Below are positions 24,301 through 36,300 of a stretch of 64,000 bases of DNA, piece by piece; position 1 is the stretch's first letter, and each line of letters starts with the position of its first letter. The DNA lies in assembly GCF_023159225.1 (NCBI RefSeq), contig NC_063174.1, forward strand, positions 27,611,983-27,675,982, given 5' to 3'. The position numbers and the translations under genes were made by a program. Origin of the DNA: Perognathus longimembris pacificus (Eukaryota > Chordata > Mammalia > Rodentia > Heteromyidae). A model generated the notes under the pieces. It made no database searches, was not told where the DNA came from, and saw only the letters and a list, made by a program, of their open reading frames with translations.

Positions 24301-27300
24301 AGAGTTGGGAGCTGAAATTATGCCCCTGAAAAGCGGGCTGACCAGGCAGGGACACATCACAGACTTGGGAGCTGCCACTGTGCCCCTGAGCAGCCCTCAA
24401 ATTGGGGTTTATCAAGGTAAAAGTGTAGCACAGATGTAGGGACTTGATGCAGGGGGTAGGGCATGCAATAAGTTCACAGATGTATGAGGTTCACGCAGGG
24501 GGTAGAGCAACCAACAAACAAGCAAGCCATTCACAGAAGCAGAATTTTGGGGTCGGGTTGACCTAATCTACTCTCCCCAACATTTCCTACCATGTTTCCC
24601 TAATCAAGATGAAGTCAGCTCTACAACAGTCCCTTTACTTTTTAGCTAAAGTATGGTCCCTTACCACTTGAGACACAGCCCCACTTCCAGGTTTTTGGTA
24701 GAGATGAAGGGTCTCATGGACTTTCTTACCTGGGCTGGCATTGAACTGTGATGCTCAGATCTCAGCATCATTACAGGCATGAGCCACTAGCACCTAGCTC
24801 TACTAAGAATATTAGATACTCTGGATATAGACTTTAGTATGATTGTCATTAACTGTTTGTGGTTAAGTTTAAACATAAAATAAAATACAATTGGATGTGG
24901 AGTGTAGTAGCTCAGTGATAGAGTATTTGCCTTGTTGTGCCAAGTCACGAAACGACCACCAAGAAGGCCACTGAGACTCAGACGTTCCGAAATGCAAAAG
25001 CAAGGCTTTATTCAAGCGAGCTGCAACTTGGGCCTCGTCCTACCCACCAACACAGCGGCTTATAAAGGCAAAAACAAAGTTACAGCAATCAGGTGTTCAA
25101 GCAAGCAAGATTAGGACACAGGTACAAATTTGTTTGGCTCAGGGCTTGAGGCATTCTGGGGGCAGTCAGAGTTAAGCATTTCCAGCGGTTAGAGTTCTTG
25201 ACCGGCTGAGCCCTAATAAGCTTGCCCTGGGTCTGCTCACAGGGCCTGCTTATCTCAGGTTCATGTGGTAAAGTGGGGTTTGCGTGGTAAAGTGGGGCCT
25301 GACTTCAAAGTCTGACACTTAATTTCCCTTTCTTTTCTTTGGTACCTTGGGAGCCAATCATGGCTCCATTCTGTCCATTTCAATGGCTTGCATGTCTAGG
25401 GGATGATACAGAGATAAGGCATGGGCCAATAGGGCCCAAAGTAGTAACCAAAGGGCCTGTCACCATTTCTCACAAGTACAGTCTCTGTACCTCTGTTTTG
25501 CATGCCTCTAGTTTATCCTGTCTCATCTTCCCAAAAACTCTGGTCCCTCGGTTTTAAAGGGGGCCTGATGGGTGATGATCATCTTCTGTAACTTCAGGCT
25601 GACTCAGGGGCGTTGACCTTACCTAGCCAGGAACCTATAACCTTAGTCTACTTTACCAAGGGACTGCACACATCAAACTGGACAGGACTCCTGCTCATCA
25701 CACTGGGAAAGTCGCTTATTCAGGTTCGGGTCCAAGTGATGTGGCACATCCCAGTTGCCTGTGGCCAGATCACATAAGTCTACTACTATGTCTGGCCACC
25801 AGGTTCCTAAGGGGGCTTCCTTAGTTGCTAAATAAGGGGTCACCCCACTTTGGAGTGAGCTGCCAAAATAATTGGAAAGGCTGGTGAGGGTTAACGTCAA
25901 CATTAGCCAGGGTAGCAAGGAAAGAAGGCAAAAAGAAAATTATAACGATATTCAGTCTAACTTTCTTTTCTTGAGGCGAAGGCGAAGCGGCTGAGTCGGG
26001 TGCTTGGAGAACTCCCATGTTCCACCACGGTAGTCGTCGTCCAGGGCAAAGGGGTCAGCTGGCCTGGCGTGGGAGCAATGGACCCGTGGTGATGCTGTCT
26101 ACCTTAGTCAGTAGCACTACGTAGGGTCCCTTCCACCGTGGTTCTAAGGATTTGGGGTTATGCCTCCGGATGAACACCCAGTCCCCTGGTCTGAATAAAT
26201 GGGGGGTAGGGACAGAAGCAGAATCATATAATGCCTTAAGTTGGGGCCACATATTCTTGTGCACGAGCTGCAAATAATCAGGTTTACACAAAAATTCAGC
26301 ATCATCCAAATCAGCAAGCAATTCAGTCTGAAGGCTAGGGATAATGGGCGGGAGGTACCTGTACATTATTTCAAAAGGAGTAAAGCCAAGCTGATAGGGA
26401 GAATTTCTTACTCTAAGCAGAGCAAAAGGAAGGAGTGACACCCAGCCTGCGCCAGTCTCTAAGGCCAATTTAGTTAAGGTCTCTTTTAGAGTCCGATTCA
26501 TTCTCTCTTCCTGTCCTGGACTCTGGGGTCTATAAGCACACAATGCAATTTCCAATCCGTCCCCAGTGCAGCGGCTATTCCCTGACTTACTTTTGAGATA
26601 AAGGCCAGTCCATTGTCCGACCCAATGGTGGATGGGAAGCCATACCTGGGTAGGATGTCTTCCAGGATCCTCTTAGCCACTACATTCGCGGTCTCATGCT
26701 TTGTTGGATAGGCTTCAACCCATCCTGAAAAGGTGTCTACAAAAACTAGCAAATATTTGTATCCAAATCTTCCAGGTTTAATTTCTGTGGAATCTACTTC
26801 CCAATACACGCCTGGCCTATCCCCACGGAGGCGAGCTCCTTTAGTAACTGGGGGCGTTGGTGAGCTGACAGGCCTTACAATTTTTAACAATATTTTCAAT
26901 AAGTTGATCTCCTTTCAAATTTTCACTTTGGAGTATCGGAGCAAGTCCTGCATTTTTCGGGTTCCCATGGGAGGGAGAAGCTCGGTGGATTCTCTTTTTT
27001 TTTTGGCCAGTCCTGGGCTTGGACTCAGGGTCTGAGCACTGTTCCTGGCTTCTTTTTGCTCAAGGCTAGCACTCTGCCACTTGAGCCACAGCGCCACTTC
27101 TGGCCATTTTCTGTATATGTGGTGCTGGGGAATTGAACCCAGGGCCTCATGTATACAAGGCAAGCACTCTTGCCACTAGGCCATATCCCCAGCCCCTCAG
27201 TGGATTCTCTTAAGGATCCCCTTACCCAGCCCTTGTGGCAAGATAAGTTTCCCTTCACAAGTTTTCCACCAGCCATTGTTTCCTTCTCTGTTTGGGGTTT

Positions 27301-30300
27301 TGTGGGCCATAGGAATTTTCTTTATTCACTCCAAGTCTTCTAGGGAATACTGGGGCACAGAAGGCAAAGCTCATGGCTCTGGGTCTACTAGAGTCAATAC
27401 TTCTCTGGGCTGAAGGGCTGCTTCCTTAGCTGCCTGGTCGGCCAGATTATTCCCTCTAGTCACCGAATCAACTCCCTTTTGATGACCCAGACAGTGCATA
27501 ATGGCAATCTTTGCTGGTTCCCATAGGGCCCAGATGAGGCTTAAAATATCCTGCTTGTTTCTAATGGCCTTTCCTTCGGCTGTCAGTAGCCCCCCTCTTG
27601 GTATTCATGTCAAGTAGGCCTAAGGCAGGGGCTTCCAGAAGGCTTTTCTAGATTGCCTCAAAGGCTTTTTGCATCTGCTCAGTCCAATGAAATTCTGGGA
27701 GGTTTTTGGTGGCTTCATATAGAAGCTTGGCCATCTCAGTGAACCCAGGTATTCACAGCCGGCAAAAGCCTGCTGTTCCCAGGAACTTGTCTGGCTGACT
27801 TAGGCACAGGGATTTTCAGCACAGTCACTTTACGTGCATCTGACAGCCAACGCTTGCCCTCTTTTAATATGAAGCCCAGATAGGTGACTTCAGGTTTACA
27901 AATTTGTGCCTTTTAACATTCTAGTTTGTAAAAGCTTTTTCCTGACTGGCTGGGGAACTGATCTCTGATGACCTAAAAAAAAATTACCTTTGCAGGCCTT
28001 TAACAGATCTCAATAAGGACACAATCTCAGGTCTACAAGCTTTCTTTCCTGAACAGATGTATCAGCTTAAAATTCTCACTGCCAGTCAGAGCTTTGAGTA
28101 GATGTGGTGGTTGGGATTTTAAACTATCCTCTCATTTGACAAACTTACCCTTACTAATCACTATCACAGATGACTGGCAAGTTCCTGCCCAGTAGACAGA
28201 CATGGGCATTAATAAGGCATGCTTACGAACTATTCTTCTAGGACTTCCCGGCTTTGATTAACTTTTGAAAGGCCAAACAGGAGTGACTCTAGGATCTGAC
28301 ACCATCTCTGCCATCCAAGCAGTGGCTTACTGCCTCTGGATGCTCTATCACTTTTGTCCCAGGAGGAGTGACTTTCCACTGGACTTGGACTCAGAGCCTG
28401 AGCGCTGTCCCCCAGCTCTCCAGCACAAGACTAGCACCCTACCACTTTGAGCTCCACACAACACCATTCCTAGCACTCTGCTGGCTGATTAGAGACAAGT
28501 CTCTCACAGGGACCTTTCTTTGTCCGGGCTGGCTTCGAACTGCAGATTTCAGATCAGTGAGTCTTACAAGAGGCCACTTTACTCCACTTAAAAGCACCAA
28601 GGTGGTCCACACAGAAATAGTTTTTAAGCATGCTCTTACCTAGAACTTATTAAGGGCCAGTATTAGATCTTGACAAACTTGTAGGAATCACCTGTGCTTC
28701 TCTGTGGGCCTGCTGGAAACTTATAAAAAACCTACAAAGAAGCTGGAATGGCAATTAAACATTTTGGTAGCCATAATTCTCCTTTTCTCACTTTGCAATA
28801 ATTATTTAGGACAATTTTACTTCCAAATTTCTTATCTAGAAATGTATTCTTGATTTCCAAAGCCTTTTTACTAACCCAACACTTTAGCTTTTATGTGCAT
28901 TGGAAAAACTGAATCTCACAGGCATTCTGAAACCAGGTGCCGCCCTTTGCCTACGGACTGCTTGTTTCAAAAGAGCATCTTTTTTTTTTCCCTCAGTTCC
29001 AGTTACTGCATGAAGACCTTTGAACTCAAATGACAATTTTTCCTTAATGCAAGAATTACAATTAGAAATACTTATCCATTCAGCTTTCCAATATATTAGT
29101 GAGAAACATTGGCCCATTTTGCCATTTCTTCCTACATACATAGAGTTGAGAGTTTACTGCTATCCCCATTAGTTTAATATATATCCTTTTACATCCAAAT
29201 TTCTGACACTTAGCTCTGATTTTTTTAATTAAACATATTTTAACTATAGTTCCTCTTTAAAACAATGCAATAATCCTTTAAAGCATTTGGTAATGCCCAA
29301 ACTTGATGACCATTTGAATTTAAACTTAAACTCATTCAATTTTATATCATACTAACAGTCTTGAACATGTTCACCCTCACACATGCACACACACATACAT
29401 ATTCCAAAGATCTTAAAGCACGCAGAATAAGCATCAGCCGTACATTTTCCAGTGGCAAGAGGTATCTTACTCCTGCAACACCCAAATTTTTTTTTTTTTT
29501 TTGGCCAGTCCTGGGGCTTGGACTCAGGGCCTGAGCACTGTCCCTGGCTTCTTTTTGCTCAAGGCTAGTACTCTGCCACTTGAGCCGCAGCTCCACTTCT
29601 GGCCGTTTTCTGTATATGTGGTGCTGGGGAATCAAACCCAGGGCCTCATGTATATGAGGCAAGCACTCTTGCCACTAGGCCATATCCCCAGCCCTGCAAC
29701 ACCCAAATTTTAAGACAAAAACCTTTAACAAATGTTTTTAGCATTCTCCAGCCTCATTTTCCAGGGCTTGATAGTCTTAGTAAAACATTTTTAGTCTTAG
29801 TAAAACATCTCAGCACACCAAATAATTTTCTGCTTAAGAAGGCTGGGTGGGGGTCCCCCTCAGAGTTCTTTTTTTTTTTTTTTTGCGGACACTCACACTG
29901 ATTGTGAGCTGTCGCCTGTACGTCTCATGCAGGTTTGACACAAAAGAGACTGTCAGACTTACAAACACAGACGACAGCGCTGCTGTGTGGTGGGATCACT
30001 CCCCACTGCCTGCGGGTGGCTTGGGCTGGCTCCATGTCTGCCCCTGTCGGTGGCGGCTGCGGGTCAGGGCCCTCCAGAGCGGAGGGCACAGCTGAAACTT
30101 TTTCTTTTTTTTGCGCCAGTCCTGGGCCTTGGACTCAGGGCCTGAACACTGTCCCTGGGTTCTCTTTGCTCAAGGATAGCACTTTGCCACTTGAGCCACA
30201 GCGCCACTTCTGGCCATTTTCTATATATGTGGTGCTGGGGAATTGAACCCAGGGCTACATGTATACGAGTCAAACACTCTTGCCACTAGGCTATATTCCC

Positions 30301-33300
30301 AGCCCCTGAAACATTTTAAGAAGGGCTGAACCCAAGCTGGAGTGTCCCTGTCAACTAGTTCCCTCCAGGTGTCTATATAAGGAATCTGGTCTAGATAGCC
30401 TAAATGAGGGGTGTCGATTCAAAGCTCCCTTCAGGTGGCCAATTACCCTCAAGGATGGGCCATTCTGACTTGCACAGGGTGATTTTTTTCTCCTTACGGG
30501 CCACACCTCGGGTTCTGAGCCATCTCCTTGACCTCCCTCCAGTGAGCTAGGGTCAAATCCAGGGGGCTAGATGGAGGTCCCCAAGATAGAACGTTACCCA
30601 TAGCTCTGATCAGATGTTTAGTTCAAAAGGCTACAAAAAAACAATACAACACACAGGCCTGAGAATAAGAAAAGCTATGAGTTGGAGATCTCCTAGGTTG
30701 GCCCACAAGCCTCCTCCTGCAAGCAGTAAGAGCAGACCTAAGTTGGACCATAACCTCCCACAAGGGTGCAGGAGGAGTGGACCCAAGTGGACTCAGGTAA
30801 GGGTGGAGAGTCTGGGGCGTCCCCCAGTCTCCCTGGGATTGCCGAGTAAGCGCATCCGCTTCGACAACCCCTTCGAGAACCCCTTTAAGGAATAAGCAAA
30901 AGCAAACAGACAAATTACAGGACAAGACAAATGAACAGTGCTGTTTCCTTACCTTCGGAGTCTGGGGTCTCGGGGGTCTCTGGGGCAATCCCGGACGAAA
31001 CCCCAAATGTTGTGCCAAGTCGCGAGATGACCACCAAGAAGGCCACCAAGACTCAGACATTCCGAAATGCAAAAGCAAGGCAAGGCTTTATTCAAGCGAG
31101 CTGCAACTCGGGCCTCGTCCTACCCTCTGACACAGCGGAGGTTAGGAGGGAGCCCCGAGCTGCGGTTACACAGAGCTTATAAAGGCAAAAACAAAGTTAC
31201 AGCAATCAGGTGTTTAAGCAAGCAAGATTAGGACACAGGTACAAATCTGATTGGCTCAGGGCTCGAGGCATTCTGGGGGCAGTCAGAGTTAAGCATTTCC
31301 ACTGGTTAGAGATCTTGACCAGCTGAGCCCTAATAAGCTTGTGCTGGGTCTGCTCACAGGGCCTGCTTATCTCAGGTTCACGTGGTAAAGTGGGGTTCGT
31401 GTGGTAAAGTGGGGTTCGCGTGGTAAAGTGGGGCCTGACTTCAAAGTCTGGCACTTCAGCCTAGTATATGCAAGGCTGTTGCTTCCATCCCTGCCCCACA
31501 TAAGAACACACTACTTCCCCCAAATGTGCAAGTTCAGGTTCTCAGTCCCATGTGGCTCTTCCTCTGCTAAACTGAACACTGCAGAACTCGCATTTCTATA
31601 AATTTCCACATCTAAAGATCTTGGATAGTGCTAGATTGCAGCATAGGGCCTAGTATTAAAGAAACTGCAAATAGGTATATTTGCTTTATTTTATTCATTC
31701 AGTCATTTTGAGGGGAGGGTAGAGCCTTGCTATGCTAGCACCTCAGATTCCTAGGCTTATCATCCTTCTGCCTTAGCCTGAGGCTACTGGTAGGGTAAGC
31801 ACCACCTACCTGGCTTAATTTTACTAAAAATACTGTTAAGACATGTTACTTTGAAAAGAAATTTTTGGAGGGTTTTTGTTTTTGTTGTTGAGATTTATTA
31901 TTTATTTTACTTTTGGTTACAGGGTTTGAACTCAGGGCCTAGGTGCTGTTCAACTCTACTTCCTGTTATTGAGAAGTTAATTGGAGATAACTGGAGTCTC
32001 ATGGGGACTTCTCTGTCTAGGCTGGCTCCAAACCATGATCCTCAGATCTCAGCCTCCTGAGTAGTTTAGGATTATAGGCATGAGCCACTGGTGCCTTGAG
32101 ATTTTTTTATTATTAATTTAAAAAAAGTACCTGCCTTGGGGGCTAGCGATATGGCCTAGTGGCAAGAGTGCTTGCCTCCCATACATGAAGCCCTGGGTTC
32201 AATTCCCCAACACCACATATAAGGAAAATGGCCAGAAGTGGCGCTGTGGCTCAAGTGGCAGAGTGCTATCCTTGAGCAAAAAGAAGCCAGGGACAGTGAG
32301 TGCTCAGGCCCTGAGTCCAAGGCCCAGGACTGGCAAAAAAAAAAAAATAATAATAATAATTTATTAAAAAAAAAAGTACCTGCCTTGGTAAGAAAGGGAA
32401 CTTAGGTAACACTTGTTTTGCTTTGATGGTACAGAGGTTCAAACTCATCCTTGAACTTGCTAAGTAGTCTATCACTTGAATGATACTCTAGCTCTATATA
32501 TTTTTAATAACCATATTTTAAAACATGTTGATTTAACCATATTTTTCAAAACTGTAGCACTCAAATTTTTCATGATAAATTATACATTCATGAATTTATA
32601 TTTTGGGCAAAAATGAATTTTTTTAGCTTAGAATAAATCCTGGTATTTTTAAAATTTTAGTGGTTTTAATTTATAGTTCACTAATCTTGTTATGTTTTCT
32701 ATTATTGGATAAATTAAGTCCTAGGAAGCCAATATGGCAGACAAAAACAGGGAAATCTTTTGTAAGTAATTCGTTAATAATGGAAGTTCCCTAGGATAAA
32801 GCTGTTCCTTTTTTGGGTTATTTTGCTCATGGGGTTTGGACTCAGGGCTTGGGTGCTGTCCTTGAGCTCTTTTGCTCAAGGCTAGTGCTCTATTACTTTG
32901 AGCCATAGCTCCACTACCAGTTTTTGAATAGTTAATTAGCTTTGAATCATGTTCTTCAGATCCCCACCTCCTAAGTAGCTAGGATTACAGGCAAGAGCCA
33001 CCAGTACTCAGCTTTGCTAGAGCTATTTCTAATCCATTTGAGAGGTTGGAAGATCTAGAATCATTGTTTAAAAAAATATTCTTTTTCTGAGCAAGAAAAA
33101 TAATAACCACTTGTTTCTTCATTTGTATTTCAGGTAATATCTCCCAGCTGTAATGATGATGTCACAGTGAAAAAGGATCAATGCTTAGTTCGCTCATTTA
33201 TTGATGCTAAATTGTGAGTAATGAATCACTCAATAATGATTCATGGGAAGAAAGATAAAAAAGGAATCATGGTAATTTAGATCCTTCTACCAAGATATTA

Positions 33301-36300
33301 TTTTTGAAAGTGTCATGTGTGACATAAGTTGAGTAGTTATCTGACATGGTTTAACTTTATATCATGTGTAGGATATGTTTTGCTGAAAAGTTTTATATAA
33401 AAACTGAGCACATGAATAACACTTTCCCTATGTGTGAGATTTTATATTGTGAACTATGAAACTTACTTTTAATAGAATTTGTTTCTCGAGTAATCATTTT
33501 GACTTTTTAGTAAAACTCAGATTTTTTAGAAACTTTACCCTAGCTCCATCTGTTTTGTTATTTTAAAAACTTCCAGTGAAGCTGGGTGCCCATGGCTCAT
33601 GCCTGTAATATTACCTACTCAAGAGGCCTGAGATCTGAGGATTGCAATTCAAAGCCAGTGTAGGCAGAAAAGTCCATGAGACTCTTACCTCCAATTAACC
33701 AGCAAAAAACCAGGAGAGCTGTGGCTGAAGTATAGAGTTCCAGCCTTGAGCAAAATAGCTAAACAGTGGTGCCCTGGCTCTTGAGTTCAAGCCACAGCAC
33801 TGGCAAAATCAAATAAACAGGGCTGGGAATATGGCCTAGTGGCAAGAGTGCTTGCCTTGTATACATGAAGCCCTGGTTCCATTCCCCAGTGCCACATATA
33901 TAGAAAATGGCCAGAAGTGGCGCTGTGGCTCAAGTGGCAGAGTGCTAGCCTTGAGCAAAAAAGAAGCCAGGGACAGTGTTCAGGCCCTGAGTCCAAGGCC
34001 CAGGACTGACAGAAAAAAAGAAAAAATAAATAAACATAAAAGCATGAAAAAGACAAATTCAGTGAAATTAAATGCATATATCTGAGTAATGTATCTCTGA
34101 AAAGTTTAAACAATAATGAAGTTATTTTAATACTTTCCAGTAATATCAATCTTTGCCTTCCACTAAATTAAGTTAAAAAGTAAGAAATATAAAACATTTA
34201 GGTAGGCAATATTGTCTACAATGTTGAAAACATGTTGATATTAATGATTCCATATTGTCTGTAGGATGTTTGTACAGAATGAGAGATTGTGAATTTGAGT
34301 CTTTTAGTGTACTTTAAATATAGAAAATTTTAGAACAGAAATACTTCATTAAAAATCTCAGGTATGGTTTTTGACTTTTGAAACACTGTAGTTTTGAAAA
34401 ATAATTTTGAGTTTCAAGGCTATGATAATGTGGACTTCTATGTAATTATTTTTATTTAAAAAATGACTTCCCTTCCTTTTGCTCTTCTCTGTAATTAGTT
34501 ACTCTGTAGCAAGAAAGGATATTAAGGAAGTAGATATTCTCAATCTACCAGAATCCGAGCTCTCCACCAAACCAGGTAAAAGAAGGATAACTCAATGTAT
34601 TATTTCATGATATGGTTCTCTGTATATAATATGCAATACAGCAAAATTGAATACTCTTGTATGGCGGGTTTTTTTTTTTTTTGCCAGTCCTAGGGCTTGA
34701 ACTCAGGACCTGGGTACTGTCCCTGAGCCTCTCTTTGCTCAAGGCTAGTTCTCTACCACTTGAACCACAGTGCCACTTCTAGCTTTTTCTGTTTATGTGG
34801 TAAAGAGGAATGGAACCCAGGGCTTCATGCATGCTAGGCAAGCACTCTACCACTAAGCCATATTCCCAGCCCCATTTTTCCTATTATAGGTGATATCCAT
34901 AGTTGACAGCCATTCTTTTTTTTTTTTTTTTTGCCAGTCCTGGGCCTTGGACTCAGGGCCTGAGCACTCACTGTCCCTGGCTTCTTTTTGCTCAAGGCTA
35001 GCACTCTGCCACTTGAGCCACAGCACCCCTTCTGTCCACTTTCTATATATGTGGTGCTGGGGAATCGAACTCAGGGCTTCATGTATTCGAGGCAAGCACT
35101 CTTGCCACTAGGCTATATCCCCAGCCCCCCCCCCCCTTTTTTTTCTTATTTATTGTCAAAGTGATGTATAGAGAGGTTACAGTTTCATACGTTAGGCATT
35201 GGGTACATTTCTTGTACTGTTTGTTACCTCCTCCCTCATTCCCTCCTCCCCCTTTCTCTCTTCCCTCATGAGTTGTTCAGTTGGTTTACACCAAACAGTT
35301 TTGCAACTATTTGCTTTTGTAGTTGTTTGTCTTTTTATCCTTTGTCTCTCGATTTTGGTATTCTCTTTCACTTTCCTAGTTCTAATACCAGTATATACAG
35401 TTTCCAGTGTACTCAGATAAGATATAGTGATAGTGCAGGTACAACCACAGGAAGGGGATACAAGAGGATCATCAACAATAGAAGCTACAGTTTCACATGG
35501 CATGTTGAAAGTAATTACAACAGTGATATAACACTTGTTTCCATAACATGGAGTTCATTTCAGTCAGCATTATCTTATGCATTCATAGGGGCATAGCTAT
35601 TAGGCTCTTGTGATCCTCTGCTGTGACTAGCCTAAACATGTGCTAATTATTCCCTATGAGGGAGACCATGAGTCCATGACAGCCATTCTTATTTGATGGT
35701 ATCATTTTGAATGCCTAGATAAAGTATTTGGTTGGTAATTTTTATAGATGATTAACTTTCTATGTTTTACTTTAACAGTAATCACTGGGTGTGGTAGCTC
35801 ATGCCTGTAATCCCAGCACTCAGCAGGAGGATCATGAGTTTGAGTCCACTTTGGGCTACACAGTGAGACACTGTCTAAAAAAAACCGAACAACTCTAACA
35901 GTATTTCATAGCGTAATAACAACCATTTATACAATAATAAATGAAATGCGTTCTGGTATACTACATTGCTTTTAAGTGACAGCTGAATTTGAATTTACTT
36001 CTGACTTTGAATGTCATGGGTTCTATGATACTAATTCCTTATCAAGTGCTGAAATATATTTTCATTCTTAGGGCTGCAGAAAGCAAGTGTCTTCCTAAAA
36101 ACTGGAATTGTTCCTGATAATTGGAAAATGGATATAAATGAAATCCTTGAGTCTTCCAGTAGTGATGATGAAGATGGCCCTGCTGAAGAAAATGATGAAG
36201 AGAAGGAAAAGGAAGCCAAAAAGGAAGAGGAGGAAGTAGTCAGTACAATTTTATGTTTGTAACATATGAGACTATACATTGCTCTCCAGTTAAAAATACT

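Larger units (their letters stand above)
24929..31462 (-). mobile_element. Gammaretrovirus-like endogenous provirus, defective
   Basis: LTRs at 24933-25322 and 31008-31458, flanked by GCCT/GCCT (24929-24932, 31459-31462), a 4-bp target duplication as usual for gammaretroviruses. On the - strand, from right to left: 5' LTR, tRNA-Pro-like primer-binding site, gag matrix start, a possibly proline-rich gag piece, an unassigned block, part of reverse transcriptase, RNase H, integrase, env N-terminus, polypurine tract and 3' LTR. Gag, pol and env are all broken by stops, frameshifts and deletions, and three IDL-Geo SINEs plus one composite SINE are inserted. Confidence 0.9.
24893..31500 (+). mobile_element. 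ID-like monomer split by the provirus (24893-24932 and 31459-31500)
   Basis: 'tagctcagtgatagagtatt' + 'tgcct' on the left continues as 'gcctagtatatgcaagg' on the right once one GCCT is removed, restoring an ID-type tRNA-like unit. Confidence 0.82.
20828..33133 (+). other. Intron 7 (12.3 kb)
   Basis: Holds a solo LTR, a 6.5-kb provirus and many SINEs. Unassigned non-repeat stretches are 20828-21140, 22516-22723, 23781-24121, 31501-31689 and 32374-32809. Confidence 0.85.
33214..34498 (+). other. Intron 8
   Basis: Two adjacent + strand SINEs (33581-33819, 33820-34045). The flanks 33214-33580 and 34046-34498 are AT-rich with no recognised feature. Confidence 0.8.
34576..36071 (+). other. Intron 9
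   Basis: Contains a SINE (34666-34874), an L1 3' fragment joined to another SINE within one target duplication (34904-35690), and a B1-like monomer (35780-35888). Confidence 0.8.

Noticed and set aside
25673..26899. Possibly functional retroviral gene
   Set aside because: Frameshifts, deletions and a SINE insertion break pol and env; only fragments are present.
30623..31078. Open frame of 151 codons on the - strand
   Set aside because: It crosses the proviral LTR, primer-binding site and leader, so it cannot be a retroviral or host gene.
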